Origin: Blattabacterium cuenoti STAT
GTDB taxonomy: Bacteria > Bacteroidota > Bacteroidia > Flavobacteriales > Blattabacteriaceae
DNA: 64,000 bases
NCBI RefSeq assembly: GCF_003573915.1
Contig: NZ_AP014608.1
Location: forward strand, 1 to 64,000
Direction: 5' to 3'
Shown: in pieces, positions 46,726 through 57,208 of the stretch
Numbering within the stretch: the stretch's first letter is position 1
How the letters are laid out: each line of letters begins with the position of its first letter
The notes under the pieces: model-generated
What the model saw: only the letters and a program-made list of their open reading frames with translations
The model's database searches: none
Told to the model about the DNA's origin: nothing
Translations under genes and position numbers: made by a program

Positions 46726-49700
46726 ATGCAAAAAATAAAAAAAATACTTTTTTCCACAAAAGTTACTTCTTTCTTATTCTTATCATTCGCTTTATCTATG
46801 GCTATAGCTACTTTTATAGAAAAAAAATATACTACAGATGTAGCAAAAATATTTATTTACGAATCTACTTGGTTTGAAATTCTTTTATTACTTATCATAA
46901 TAAATCTAATAGGAAATATATGGAAATATAAATTATGGAATTACAATAAAATCCCTCTATTCATCTTTCATTTTTCATTTATATTCATTTTTATTGGAGG
47001 TCTTTTTTCTAGATATTTTAATTTTGAAGGTACAATGTCTATAAGAGAAGGAGAAATAAATGGAAAAATACTTTCTAACAAAAGTTATATAAAATTAAAA
47101 GTAAATCAAGGATCTAACATTAGATATTATCATGATCCTTATATTTTCTCTTATTTTCATCATAATAAATATAAAGGAGTATTTTTTTTTAAAAAAAAAC
47201 CTTTTAAAGTTAAAGTTATAGATTATATACCATGTGCAAAGATTTTTTTATCAAAAAAAAATCCAGAAGAAAAAATTATAAAAATAGTTTCAACAAATCA
47301 AAAAGAAAGAACAGAACATTTTATTAAAAATGGAGAAATTATAAATATAAATGGAGTTTTATTTTCTTTTAATAAAAGAATTCCTTTTGGAATTGTAATT
47401 TTGGAAAAAAATCATAAGATTTATATAAAATCATCTTTTTCAGGTAGAAGCATCAATATGATAAATAGAAAGGTTAGTTTTTTTTCAAAAAAAATTGATC
47501 ATATATTAAAATTTAATCATTTATATCAAATTAAAATCCATAAAAATTATAAAACTATACAATGGGTTATCCCTGAAGGGGTCATTAAAGGAAAATTAAA
47601 ATATGTAAAATCATGTGATTATGAAGAAAATAATAAATTAAGTGCTATTACGGCAATAATATCATTTCAAAATCAATCCAAATTAGTTACATTTTTAGGA
47701 GGAAAAAATGCAACAAACATGAGTTCTCCTTTATTTTTTAAGGATTATAAAATATCCATTGGATATGGCTCAATTTTTTTTAATCTTCCTTTTTTCATAA
47801 AATTAAAAAAATTCAGATTGGAAAACTATCCAGGTTCTGAGTTTCCATCTACTTTTACAAGTTATGTTACATTAATAGATAAAAATATTAAAAAAAACTA
47901 TTTCATTTATATGAATCATGTTTTGAATTATAAAGGATTTCGATTTTTTCAATCTGGATACGATCCAGATGGAAAAGGGACTCATTTTTCTGTTAATAAC
48001 GATTATTTAGGTACTTATTTTTCCTATATTGGTTATATTTTTATGAGTATAGGTATGTTTTTAACTTTATTTTGGAAAGGAACTAGATTTAATTATCTCA
48101 GAAAAAAACTAAAATATTTATCTCATAAAAATTTTTCATTATTATTGTTCATTGTATTTTATTTTCTAGGGAATATACAGAATTCTGTTTTTTCTCAAAA
48201 AAAACAAGAATTCAAAAATATTCCTTTAGAAAATATTTTTGATGCAATTCATATTTCTAAAAAACATGGAGATAACTTTGGCCGGTTATTAGTACAAGAT
48301 CAAAAAGGAAGAATTAAACCTATTAACACAATTGCTATTGAATTACTTAGAAAAGTACATAAAAAAGATTCCATAGGAAACTTAGATGCAAATCAATGGT
48401 TTATATCAATACATCAAGATAATATTTTTTGGGCAAAAATTCCTTTTATTAAAGTTGATAAAAAAGGCGGACATAAATTCTTAAATAAAATAAAAGCAAA
48501 TCTACAATATTATGTTTCTCTTATGGACCTATATATCATAGACCCAAAAACTTCAAAACTAAAATTTCTTCTTCAAGAAGATTATGAACGAGCTTTTTCT
48601 AAAAATCCTTTTCAAAGAGATGAATATGATAAAGCAGTATTGAATCTTAGTGAACGTATAGGAATAATACATGAAATTTTTCAAGGAAAATATATTCGTA
48701 TTTTTCCTATTCCTCATGATATCAATCAAACTTGGTCAAGTTGGATTTCCAATTCAAATAAATTAAATCCCTTAGGGTTATCCATGTTTAGTAATTATCT
48801 TAAATCTTTATTATTTTCTCAAAATGAAAAAAATTGGAATCTTGCAGATAAAGAAATCCAAAAAATACGATTATACCAAATTAAGCACGCAAAGTCTATT
48901 TTACCTTCAGAAAATAAAATATCTGTAGAAATCCTTTATAATAAATTAAATATATTTTATGTACTATCTTTTATATATTTTTTCTTTGGGATCATTCTTA
49001 TTTTCCATTCTTTCTTAAATATTTTTTTTAAAAAAAAATATACATACATATCTAAAACATTTATTTTTATTTTATTTATTTTATTTATCCTAAATTTTTT
49101 TGGATTAGTCACAAGATGGTATATCTCTGGGCACGCTCCATGGACTAATGGATATGAATCTGCTATTTTCATTAGTTGGTGTTTGATCGGAATCAATTTT
49201 TTATTTTATAAAAATCAATTTGTTTCAGGAATCACAACTTTAATTTCTTCCATTTTACTGATGATTGCACATCATGGAAATGTTATGGATCCAGAAATAA
49301 CAAATTTAGTACCTGTATTAAAATCTCATTGGTTGATTATACATGTAGCAACAATTACATCAAGTTATGGTTTTTTTTTAACAGGATCATTTTTAGGTTT
49401 TTTAGTCTTGATTTTTTTTATATTAAAAGCATGTTTTCATAAACATAGTGAAATCATTCATTTTCACATTGAAAAACTAACTATTATTAATGAAATGTGT
49501 TTGACGATAGGGCTTTTTTTATTAACTATAGGAACTTTTTTAGGTTCTGTATGGGCTAATAATAGTTGGGGACGTTATTGGAGTTGGGATCCTAAAGAAA
49601 CTTGGGCTTTGATTAGCATAATGATTTATGCTTTTGTATTACATATACGATTAATTCCGTATTTTAAAAAAAACATATTTATTTTTAATTTATTCAGTAT

Positions 49701-49896
49701 TTTATCTATAAGTTGTATTTTAATGACTTATTTTGGAGTAAATTATTATTTATCTGGACTACATTCTTATGCAAAAGGAGAGCCCATTTCTATTCCTAAT
49801 TGGGTGTATTATAGCTTGTTAGTTTTATTTATTATCACTATTTTATCTTATCATTCATTCAAATTTCATAAAATAAAATACATCAATAAACAGTGA
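46726..49896 (+). CDS. ccsBA: Cytochrome c biogenesis protein CcsB-CcsA fusion
   Basis: This 1056-residue membrane protein fuses a ResB/CcsB-like N-terminal part with a CcsA-like C-terminal part. The N-terminal part has about four helices, near residues 12-32, 45-65, 78-98 and 425-445, plus a large periplasmic region. The C-terminal part (from about 740) carries the tryptophan-rich heme-handling motif WGRYWSWDPKETWALI. Conserved histidines occur before and after it (SHWLIIHV, LHSYAKGEP). System II proteins export heme and attach it to apocytochrome c, so the cell keeps c-type cytochromes and aerobic respiration. Fusion of the two parts is normal in Bacteroidetes. Confidence 0.93.
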   Translation: MQKIKKILFSTKVTSFLFLSFALSMAIATFIEKKYTTDVAKIFIYESTWFEILLLLIIINLIGNIWKYKLWNYNKIPLFIFHFSFIFIFIGGLFSRYFNFEGTMSIREGEINGKILSNKSYIKLKVNQGSNIRYYHDPYIFSYFHHNKYKGVFFFKKKPFKVKVIDYIPCAKIFLSKKNPEEKIIKIVSTNQKERTEHFIKNGEIININGVLFSFNKRIPFGIVILEKNHKIYIKSSFSGRSINMINRKVSFFSKKIDHILKFNHLYQIKIHKNYKTIQWVIPEGVIKGKLKYVKSCDYEENNKLSAITAIISFQNQSKLVTFLGGKNATNMSSPLFFKDYKISIGYGSIFFNLPFFIKLKKFRLENYPGSEFPSTFTSYVTLIDKNIKKNYFIYMNHVLNYKGFRFFQSGYDPDGKGTHFSVNNDYLGTYFSYIGYIFMSIGMFLTLFWKGTRFNYLRKKLKYLSHKNFSLLLFIVFYFLGNIQNSVFSQKKQEFKNIPLENIFDAIHISKKHGDNFGRLLVQDQKGRIKPINTIAIELLRKVHKKDSIGNLDANQWFISIHQDNIFWAKIPFIKVDKKGGHKFLNKIKANLQYYVSLMDLYIIDPKTSKLKFLLQEDYERAFSKNPFQRDEYDKAVLNLSERIGIIHEIFQGKYIRIFPIPHDINQTWSSWISNSNKLNPLGLSMFSNYLKSLLFSQNEKNWNLADKEIQKIRLYQIKHAKSILPSENKISVEILYNKLNIFYVLSFIYFFFGIILIFHSFLNIFFKKKYTYISKTFIFILFILFILNFFGLVTRWYISGHAPWTNGYESAIFISWCLIGINFLFYKNQFVSGITTLISSILLMIAHHGNVMDPEITNLVPVLKSHWLIIHVATITSSYGFFLTGSFLGFLVLIFFILKACFHKHSEIIHFHIEKLTIINEMCLTIGLFLLTIGTFLGSVWANNSWGRYWSWDPKETWALISIMIYAFVLHIRLIPYFKKNIFIFNLFSILSISCILMTYFGVNYYLSGLHSYAKGEPISIPNWVYYSLLVLFIITILSYHSFKFHKIKYINKQ

Positions 49897-50690
49897 GTTT
49901 TTATTCGTTTTTTTTTAAAAAAAACTTTAAAAAAAAAAGCACTTTATTTAGAGATGCTTTTGGAAATTTTCATTTTATAAAACGTTTTTTAATTTTTACT
50001 TTTGGTTGTATTTCTTATAATCGTTATAATGGATTTAATCAATTACATTTAGAAGGAACTGAATATATAAGAGATTTACCTGATAAAAAAGTTCTTTTTG
50101 TATCTAATCATCAAACTTATTTTGCAGATGTATTTGCTATGTTTCATGTATTTTGTAGTGTAAAAAATGGTTTTGTAAATAGTATTAAAAATCCTATTTA
50201 TCTTTTAAATCCTAAAGTTAATTTATATTATGTAGCAGAAAAAAATACGATGAATAAAGGTTTTTTAACTAAATTATTTATTTATTCAGGAGGAATTACT
50301 GTAAAAAGAATTTGGAAGGAAGATAATGAAAAAATCAATCGTTCTATAAATATACTATCTGATATTACTCGCATGGGAATTGCGCTTAATGATGGTTGGT
50401 TGATTACTTTTCCACAAGGAACAACTCAAGCTTTTGCTCCTGGACGAAGAGGAATTGTTTATGTTATAAAAAAATATAGTCCTATTGTTGTTCCTATTGT
50501 AATAGATGGATTTAAAAAAGCTTATGATAAAAAAGGAATACGTATTAAAAAAAAAGGAGTTTTACAAAAAATGAAATTTAAAGAACCTATTCAGATAGAT
50601 TTAAAAAAAGATACAACAGATTCTATCATGGAAAAAATTATGGATGCTATCGAACAGTCTCCAAAATATAATAAAAAAGATAAATCATAA
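49893..50690 (+). CDS. plsC: 1-acyl-sn-glycerol-3-phosphate acyltransferase family protein
   Basis: The 265-residue PlsC-domain protein starts at GTG, overlapping the ccsBA stop by 4 bases. The catalytic block is SNHQTYFADVFAM (family HxxxxD with one extra residue, as in other Bacteroidetes members). The substrate-binding block is TFPQGTTQAFAPGRRG, and VPIVIDGFKKAY corresponds to motif IV. It probably makes phosphatidic acid, the phospholipid precursor; related Bacteroidetes enzymes can also acylate ornithine lipids, so the exact acceptor is uncertain. Confidence 0.87.
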   Translation: MSFYSFFFKKNFKKKSTLFRDAFGNFHFIKRFLIFTFGCISYNRYNGFNQLHLEGTEYIRDLPDKKVLFVSNHQTYFADVFAMFHVFCSVKNGFVNSIKNPIYLLNPKVNLYYVAEKNTMNKGFLTKLFIYSGGITVKRIWKEDNEKINRSINILSDITRMGIALNDGWLITFPQGTTQAFAPGRRGIVYVIKKYSPIVVPIVIDGFKKAYDKKGIRIKKKGVLQKMKFKEPIQIDLKKDTTDSIMEKIMDAIEQSPKYNKKDKS

Positions 50691-50702
50691 ATTTCAAAAT
50701 AA

Positions 50703-52889
50703 ATGAAATATAAATTTATAAAAGATACTTTTCTTAATTTTTTTCAAAAAAAGAAACATAAGATCCTTCCTTCTTTTCCTATTTTTTCTAAAGATGATTC
50801 CACTCTTTTCTTTGTTAATGCCGGAATGAATCCTTTCAAGGATTATTTTTTAGGACATGTAAAGCCTGAATATACAAGAATAGCCAATGTTCAAAAATGT
50901 CTTAGAATAACTGGAAAACACAATGATTTAGAAAATGTAGGATATGATGATTATCATCACACCATGTTCGAAATGTTAGGAAATTGGTCTTTTGGAGATT
51001 ACTCCAGAAAAGAAACCATAGAATGGGCTTGGGAATTATTAACTAAAATATATCATATTCCTAATCAAAATATTTATGTTTCTATTTTTATTGGAGATAA
51101 AAAAGATGAATTGTCCATGGACAAGGAAGCATTTAAATATTGGAAGACTTTTCTTGATGAAAGTCATATTCTTTTTTTTGGAAAAAAAGAAAATTTTTGG
51201 GAAATGGGAATAGAAGGGCCTTGTGGTCCTTGTTCAGAGATTCATATAGATTTAAGGAATGAAAAAGAAAAAAAAGTATTATCTGGAAAATACCTTATTA
51301 ATAAAAAACATCCTCAAGTAATAGAAATTTGGAATCTTGTTTTTATAGAATTTATACGTAAATCAGATGGAACGTTAGAAAAACTTCCTAAAAAACATGT
51401 AGATACAGGAATGGGACTAGAAAGATTATGTATGATTTTACAAGGAAAAAATTCTAGTTATGAAACTGATATTTTTTATCCTATTATTCAAGATATAGAA
51501 GAAAAATTAGGAAATATTTATAATAAAAAAAATTTTGATCAAAATGTATCTATAAAAATTATAGCAGATCATCTAAGAGCTATTGTTTTTTCTATTTTAG
51601 ATGGACAATTACCATCTAATAATGAGGCTGGTTATGTGATAAGAAAAATACTTAGAAGAGCTGTAATTTTATGTATCCGTTTTTTACAAAAAAAAGAACC
51701 TTTTATTTATAAAATAGTAGATACTTTAGTAAGAGAAATGAAAAGTTCTTTTTCGGAGTTAGAAAATAAAAAAAATTATATTAAAAATATCATTAAAGAA
51801 GAAGAATTATCATTTTTCAGTATTGTTGAAAAAGGAAGTAAAAAAATTCAACATATAATTACTGAACATAAAGAAAAAAATGAAAAAATCATTCATGGAG
51901 AAAAAATTTTCCAATTATATGATACTTATGGATTTCCTATGGATCTATCTAAAATAATAGTTGAAAAAAACAACTTATTCATTGATGAAAAATCATTTCA
52001 AAAAAAATTATCGGAACAAAAAGATAGATCCAAAAAAGAAAGAAATTCAATTTTAAAAAAAGATTGGATAAAAGTGCATAACAATTTTCATCAAAATCAA
52101 AATTTCGTAGGATATGAATTGATAGAATGTAATATTTTAATATTGAAATATAGAAAAGTAGAAAATAAACTCAAAAACATTCATTATTATGAACTAGTAT
52201 TTTCCAAAACTCCCTTTTATCCTGAAAGAGGTGGTCAGTTAGGAGATACGGGGATTATAAAAAATGAAATTGATAAAATTGATATTTTTGATACTAAAAT
52301 AGAAAATTCTATTATTATACATTGTGTTCAAAGATTACCTTCAAATGTTTTTTCTTATTTCAAAGCTATAGTAGATCAAAATAGAAGAAAAAAGATAGAA
52401 AAAAATCACACTTCAACTCATTTATTAAATTTTGCTCTAAAACAAATTCTAGGAAATCATATTCAACAAAAAGGTTCTTACGTAGGAGATGATTATCTAA
52501 GATTCGACTTTTCTCATTATCAAAAAATAAAAACTCAAGAATTGCATAAAATCGAAGATTTTGTTCAAGAATTAATTTTTTCTGATCTTATATTAAAAAT
52601 AGAAATATTTCATTCTTTATATGAGGCTAAAAAAAATGCTTCTAACGCTTTTTTTAGTGAAAATTTTGAAAAAAAATACAAAAAAAAACAAGAAATACGA
52701 ATTGTAAATTTTGGAAAATCTTCCGAATTATGTATTGGAACACATGTTAAAAATACTAAAGAAATTCAAGTTTTTGAAATATTGTCAGAATCTTCTATCT
52801 CACATGGAGTACGTAGAATTAAAGCTATAACTTACAAAAATGCAATTCAACATTTAAAATCTATTCGTAATCAATATCAATCTTTATAA
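50703..52889 (+). CDS. alaS: Alanine--tRNA ligase lacking the C-terminal domain
   Basis: The 728-residue enzyme retains the class-II catalytic domain (FVNAGMNPFKDYF, HHTMFEMLGNWSFGDY, the GLERL motif 3), the tRNA-recognition helices, and the editing domain. The editing domain shows HTSTH near 569-573 and CIGTH near 677-681, which supply its zinc ligands. It stops right after the editing domain (RRIKAITYKN), whereas free-living Bacteroidetes proteins run to about 870 residues with a C-Ala dimerisation/tRNA-elbow domain. No remnant of that domain is recognisable in the next 349 bases, so the truncation looks old and clean. Confidence 0.95.
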   Translation: MKYKFIKDTFLNFFQKKKHKILPSFPIFSKDDSTLFFVNAGMNPFKDYFLGHVKPEYTRIANVQKCLRITGKHNDLENVGYDDYHHTMFEMLGNWSFGDYSRKETIEWAWELLTKIYHIPNQNIYVSIFIGDKKDELSMDKEAFKYWKTFLDESHILFFGKKENFWEMGIEGPCGPCSEIHIDLRNEKEKKVLSGKYLINKKHPQVIEIWNLVFIEFIRKSDGTLEKLPKKHVDTGMGLERLCMILQGKNSSYETDIFYPIIQDIEEKLGNIYNKKNFDQNVSIKIIADHLRAIVFSILDGQLPSNNEAGYVIRKILRRAVILCIRFLQKKEPFIYKIVDTLVREMKSSFSELENKKNYIKNIIKEEELSFFSIVEKGSKKIQHIITEHKEKNEKIIHGEKIFQLYDTYGFPMDLSKIIVEKNNLFIDEKSFQKKLSEQKDRSKKERNSILKKDWIKVHNNFHQNQNFVGYELIECNILILKYRKVENKLKNIHYYELVFSKTPFYPERGGQLGDTGIIKNEIDKIDIFDTKIENSIIIHCVQRLPSNVFSYFKAIVDQNRRKKIEKNHTSTHLLNFALKQILGNHIQQKGSYVGDDYLRFDFSHYQKIKTQELHKIEDFVQELIFSDLILKIEIFHSLYEAKKNASNAFFSENFEKKYKKKQEIRIVNFGKSSELCIGTHVKNTKEIQVFEILSESSISHGVRRIKAITYKNAIQHLKSIRNQYQSL

Positions 52890-53238
52890 AAAATATAGTG
52901 AAATATTCAGGTTCTTCTATAAAAAATTTTTCAAATTTTAAAAATTAAAACAAAAAAATATGAAAATAAATATTAAAAAACTATATAAAGATATCCTGTT
53001 AAAATAATAGACTATGTATATGTAAAATTGATTTTAATTTAATTAAGAATAAGAAAAAAAATAATAAAATTTTGAAAAAAATAATCGTAAAATTACGTGA
53101 TTTTCATAAAATATTTTATGATTATAAAATTTGTAAAAAATGAAAAAATAGTCTCAGATATACATATATATCTCATTTTTAATTTTTTTTTAAAAAAAAA
53201 TAAACTTTTAATGTTTAAATTTGAAGTAAAAATAATCT
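52890..53238 (+). other. 349-base gap between alaS and sucA without a recognised gene
   Basis: The stretch is AT-rich with stops in all frames. It includes a perfect 16-bp palindrome near 53106-53121 (CATAAAATATTTTATG) and a small CGTAA/TTACG inverted repeat just before it. Neither is followed by a T-tract that would make a convincing terminator. No tRNA, conserved RNA or AlaRS C-domain fragment is visible. It may be the remains of a lost gene plus the sucA promoter. Confidence 0.5.
53216..53223 (+). promoter_or_regulatory. Candidate -7 promoter element upstream of sucA
   Basis: TAAATTTG fits the Bacteroidetes TAnnTTTG box and ends 15 bases before the sucA ATG. A -33 TTG is not seen at the expected spacing. 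This is a motif match only, but the long upstream gap makes a promoter here likely. Confidence 0.3.
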
Positions 53239-55968
53239 ATGAATGATAGATTTTCTTTTCTAAATGCTATTCACTTTAAAGATATAGAATTTCTATATAA
53301 TCAATACAAAAAAAATCCTAGTTCAATAGAGTCGAGTTGGAGTGCTTTTTTTTATGGATTCGATTTTGGAACAAAAAACTATAAAAATATTCTAAAACTA
53401 GAGGATAATGATAATATCATACAAAAAGAATTTTTAGTATTTAATTTAATTTACGATTATAGAAAAAGAGGCCATTTTTTTACAAATACGAATCCTATAC
53501 GAAAAAGAAGAAAGCATTTTCCTTCTTTAGATTTAAAAAATTTTGGATTATCTGAAAAGGAATTAGATACATATTTTGAAGTTGGAAAATTAATAGGAAT
53601 AGGAAAAACCTCATTAAGAAATATAATTAATCATTTAAAAAATATTTATTGTGGATCCATAGGAATAGAATACATATATATTCCTAACCCTGAAAAAATT
53701 CAATGGATTGAAGAATGGTTTTTTCAAAAAAAAATACAATTTCTTCCAGAAGAAAAAAAGTTTTTTTTGAAAAAATTAAATGAAGCAATCACATTTGAAA
53801 AATTTCTTCATACCAAATTTGTAGGTCAAAAAAGATTTTCTATAGAAGGAAATGAATCCACGTTACCTGCTTTGGAAGAAATGATCGAATATGCATCCGA
53901 TAAATATGTTACTGATGATTTTATAATTGGAATGTCACATAGAGGCCGTTTAAATATACTTTCTAATTTTTTTAGAAAAGATTATTCTTATATATTTAGC
54001 GAATTTCAAGGAAAAGAATATAAAGAAAAAACTTTTTCTGGTGATGTAAAATATCATTTAGGATTTTCAAAAAATAGAAAAACCCGTAAAAATAAATATA
54101 TTAAAATTAATTTAGTACCTAATCCTTCTCATTTAGAATCTGTAGATGCTATCGTAGAAGGAATTACACGTGCTAAAATAGATATTTTATATAATCAAAA
54201 TAGTAATTCTGAAAAAATTCTTCCCATATTAATTCATGGAGATGCAGCATTATCCGGACAAGGAATTGTATATGAAGTACTTCAATTATCTCAATTAAAA
54301 GGATATAAAACTGGAGGAACCATTCATATTGTAATGAATAATCAAATAGGATTTACTACAAATTATACTGAAGGTCGTTCTAGTATATATTGTACTGATA
54401 TAGCAAAAATAACAATGTCTCCTGTATTACATGTTAATGCAGATGATGTCGAATCTGTTATTCGAGCTATCTATTTTGCGGTAGATTTTAGAATGCGTTA
54501 CCATGAAGATATTTTTATAGATTTATTGGGATATAGAAAATATGGACATAATGAAGGAGACGAACCTAGATTTACTCAGCCTTCTTTATATAAAGCTATC
54601 TCTCAACATTCTAATTCCTACAAATTATACAGAGAGAAATTAGAAAAAGAAAAAATTATTAATGATGATGATGTAAGAAATATGGAAAAAGAATATGAAA
54701 AAATTCTTAATTTAAAATATATTGAAACAAATAATATTAAATGGAATACATTGAATTCTTTTTTAGAAGAGGAATGGAAAAATTTTCCTATAGTATATAA
54801 AAATGAAGAAATTTTTAGAAAAGTAGATACACAATTTTCCGTAGAAAAAATTATAAAAATATCTAATAAAATTTTCTCTCTTCCTAAAAAAAAGAATTTT
54901 TTTAGGAAAACGGAGTTTATTTTTAAAAAAAGATTAGAAATGATTAAGAAGAAAATTGTAGATTGGAGTATGGCAGAACTAATAGCTTATGGAACTCTTT
55001 TATATGAAGGAACTCATATCCGTTTATCAGGAGAAGACGTAGCAAGAGGGACATTTTCTCAACGTCATGCTATTGTTAAAACAGAAGAAGAAGAAGAAAT
55101 TATTCTTCTTAATCAAATTTCTAAAAAACAAGGAAAAATACAAATTTTTAATTCCCCTCTTTCAGAATATGGAGTTTTAGGCTTTGATTATGGATATGCC
55201 ATGTATTCTCCTCATGTTTTAACTTTATGGGAAGCTCAATTTGGAGATTTTGTAAATGGGGGACAAATCATAATAGATCAATATATTTCTTCTGGTGAAA
55301 ATAAATGGAAAATTAGAAATGGAATTGTATTGTTATTACCTCATGGATATGAAGGACAAGGACCAGAACACTCTTCTGCACGTATTGAACGTTATTTACA
55401 ACTTTGCGCTAATAATAACTTATTTGTAGTAAATTGTACAACTCCAGCTAATTTTTATCATCTTATAAGAAGGCAAATGAAATTAAAATATAGAAAGCCT
55501 ATGATTGTCTTCACTCCTAAAAGTTTGCTTAGAAATACAAAATGTTTATCTACAATAAAAGATCTTTCTATAGGTCCTTTCCAGGAAATATTGGATGATC
55601 CTTATGTAAAAGATTTCAAAAAAATTACGAAATTAATTTTTTGTTCTGGAAAAATTTATTATGAATTGCTTAGTAGAAAAGAATTTATTCAAGATGAAAA
55701 AACCGCATTAATTCGTATAGAACAAATTTATCCATTAAAAATAGAAAAAATTAAGGAACTTTTAGAAAAATATAAAAATAAAAAAGAAATTTTTTGGGTA
55801 CAAGAAGAACCAGAAAACATGGGGTTATGGAGTTTTATTTTAAGAAAATTAGGAAATATGATTTCATTCAATTTAATAGCCCCATCTGAAAATTCTAGTC
55901 CGTCTACAGGATCTTATATAGATTTTTTAAAAATCCAAAATAAAATATTAAAAAAAGCTTTTTTTTGA
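53239..55968 (+). CDS. sucA: 2-oxoglutarate dehydrogenase E1 component
   Basis: The 909-residue TPP-dependent enzyme decarboxylates 2-oxoglutarate. Conserved features are the N-terminal SSWSAFF E2-binding segment, GMSHRGRLN, the TPP/metal motif around GDAALSGQG (about 333-341), MNNQIGFTT, and the SGEDVARGTFSQRHA block. Length is normal for the family. It pairs with sucB 10 bases downstream; the E3 is elsewhere. It needs the TPP made by ThiN at 27448 and lipoyl groups on SucB. Confidence 0.97.
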   Translation: MNDRFSFLNAIHFKDIEFLYNQYKKNPSSIESSWSAFFYGFDFGTKNYKNILKLEDNDNIIQKEFLVFNLIYDYRKRGHFFTNTNPIRKRRKHFPSLDLKNFGLSEKELDTYFEVGKLIGIGKTSLRNIINHLKNIYCGSIGIEYIYIPNPEKIQWIEEWFFQKKIQFLPEEKKFFLKKLNEAITFEKFLHTKFVGQKRFSIEGNESTLPALEEMIEYASDKYVTDDFIIGMSHRGRLNILSNFFRKDYSYIFSEFQGKEYKEKTFSGDVKYHLGFSKNRKTRKNKYIKINLVPNPSHLESVDAIVEGITRAKIDILYNQNSNSEKILPILIHGDAALSGQGIVYEVLQLSQLKGYKTGGTIHIVMNNQIGFTTNYTEGRSSIYCTDIAKITMSPVLHVNADDVESVIRAIYFAVDFRMRYHEDIFIDLLGYRKYGHNEGDEPRFTQPSLYKAISQHSNSYKLYREKLEKEKIINDDDVRNMEKEYEKILNLKYIETNNIKWNTLNSFLEEEWKNFPIVYKNEEIFRKVDTQFSVEKIIKISNKIFSLPKKKNFFRKTEFIFKKRLEMIKKKIVDWSMAELIAYGTLLYEGTHIRLSGEDVARGTFSQRHAIVKTEEEEEIILLNQISKKQGKIQIFNSPLSEYGVLGFDYGYAMYSPHVLTLWEAQFGDFVNGGQIIIDQYISSGENKWKIRNGIVLLLPHGYEGQGPEHSSARIERYLQLCANNNLFVVNCTTPANFYHLIRRQMKLKYRKPMIVFTPKSLLRNTKCLSTIKDLSIGPFQEILDDPYVKDFKKITKLIFCSGKIYYELLSRKEFIQDEKTALIRIEQIYPLKIEKIKELLEKYKNKKEIFWVQEEPENMGLWSFILRKLGNMISFNLIAPSENSSPSTGSYIDFLKIQNKILKKAFF

Positions 55969-55978
55969 AATTTAAATT

Positions 55979-57208
55979 ATGATAATACAAATAAAAGTCC
56001 CTTCTCCAGGAGAATCCATTACAGAGGTAGAAGTATCTACATGGCTCGTAAAAAACGGAGATTATGTTCATAAAGGTCAAGCGATAGCAGAAATAGATTC
56101 AGATAAAGCAACTTTAGAAGTTTCTTCAGAAGAAAATGGAATAATAACTTTTATGGTAGAAAAAGGAAAAAGAGTAAAAGTTGGAGATGTTTTATGTATT
56201 ATTAATTCTTCCGTAAAGAATATAAAAAAAAGTAAAGAAAAAACTTCGCAAGAAAAAAAAGACAATGTTGAAAAAATTTTTTCTGAGAATAAAAATATTA
56301 AAATTCCTTCTCCAGCATCAAAAAAAATTTTGAAGGAAAAAAATATTTCTATAGAATCTATTCAAGGTAGTGGAAAACATGGAAGAATAACAAAAAAAGA
56401 TTGCATTTTTTATTTAAAAAAAAATAAATCTTCTTTTACTTCGAATAATTCTATTTGTAATGAAATAACAAATAAAAGATCAAAAATAAAAACTCCTCTT
56501 TCTTCTTTAAGAAGGAAACTTTCCGAGAGGTTAATTTATGTAAAAAATCAAACTGCTTCTCTCACAACATTTAATGAAGTAGATATGTTAGAAATTTTTC
56601 TTATTAGAAAAAAATATAAAGATCGTTTTAAAAAAAAACATGGGGTAAATTTAGGGTTCATGTCTTTTTTTACTATGTCTTGTATTAGAGGTTTAAAACT
56701 TTATCCAGATATCAATTCTATGATTAGTGGAAAAGACAAAATTAATTTTGAATATTATGACATTAGTATTGCTATATCTGGACCTAAAGGATTAATGGTC
56801 CCCGTAATTAGAAATGCAGAACATTTATCATTTCGGAAAATAGAACAAGAAATATATAAATTATCAACACGAGTTCATAATGGAAAAATTTCTATAGATG
56901 AGATGAAAGGAGGAACTTTTACTATTACCAATGGAGGTGTTTTTGGTTCTATGTTATCTACTCCGATTATAAATCCACCACAAAGTGCCATATTAGGAAT
57001 GCATAAAATTATGGAAAGACCTATAGTAATTAATGGATCTATTGAAATACGTCCTATTATGTATTTAGCTTTGTCTTATGATCATAGAATAATTGATGGA
57101 AGAGAATCTGTAGGATTTCTAGTATCTGTGAAAGAATCTATAGAAAATCCTATAAAATTTTTAATGGGAGGAAATGAAGAAAATATTTCTAATAGCTTAG
57201 AATTATAA
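55979..57208 (+). CDS. sucB: 2-oxoglutarate dehydrogenase E2, dihydrolipoamide succinyltransferase
   Basis: The 409-residue E2 has a lipoyl domain (residues 1-76) with lipoyl-lysine K43 in DSDKATLEV. A lysine-rich linker leads to an E3/E1-binding domain (PSPASKKILKEKNIS, about 112-148), then the catalytic core with NPPQSAILGMHKI and the active-site SYDHRIIDGRE. Position directly after sucA identifies it as the succinyltransferase. Its last 6 bases overlap the convergent TPR gene. Confidence 0.96.
   Translation: MIIQIKVPSPGESITEVEVSTWLVKNGDYVHKGQAIAEIDSDKATLEVSSEENGIITFMVEKGKRVKVGDVLCIINSSVKNIKKSKEKTSQEKKDNVEKIFSENKNIKIPSPASKKILKEKNISIESIQGSGKHGRITKKDCIFYLKKNKSSFTSNNSICNEITNKRSKIKTPLSSLRRKLSERLIYVKNQTASLTTFNEVDMLEIFLIRKKYKDRFKKKHGVNLGFMSFFTMSCIRGLKLYPDINSMISGKDKINFEYYDISIAISGPKGLMVPVIRNAEHLSFRKIEQEIYKLSTRVHNGKISIDEMKGGTFTITNGGVFGSMLSTPIINPPQSAILGMHKIMERPIVINGSIEIRPIMYLALSYDHRIIDGRESVGFLVSVKESIENPIKFLMGGNEENISNSLEL

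Noticed and set aside
48957..49196. Minus-strand open frame inside ccsBA
   Set aside because: Antisense to conserved CcsA helices, no recognisable domain.
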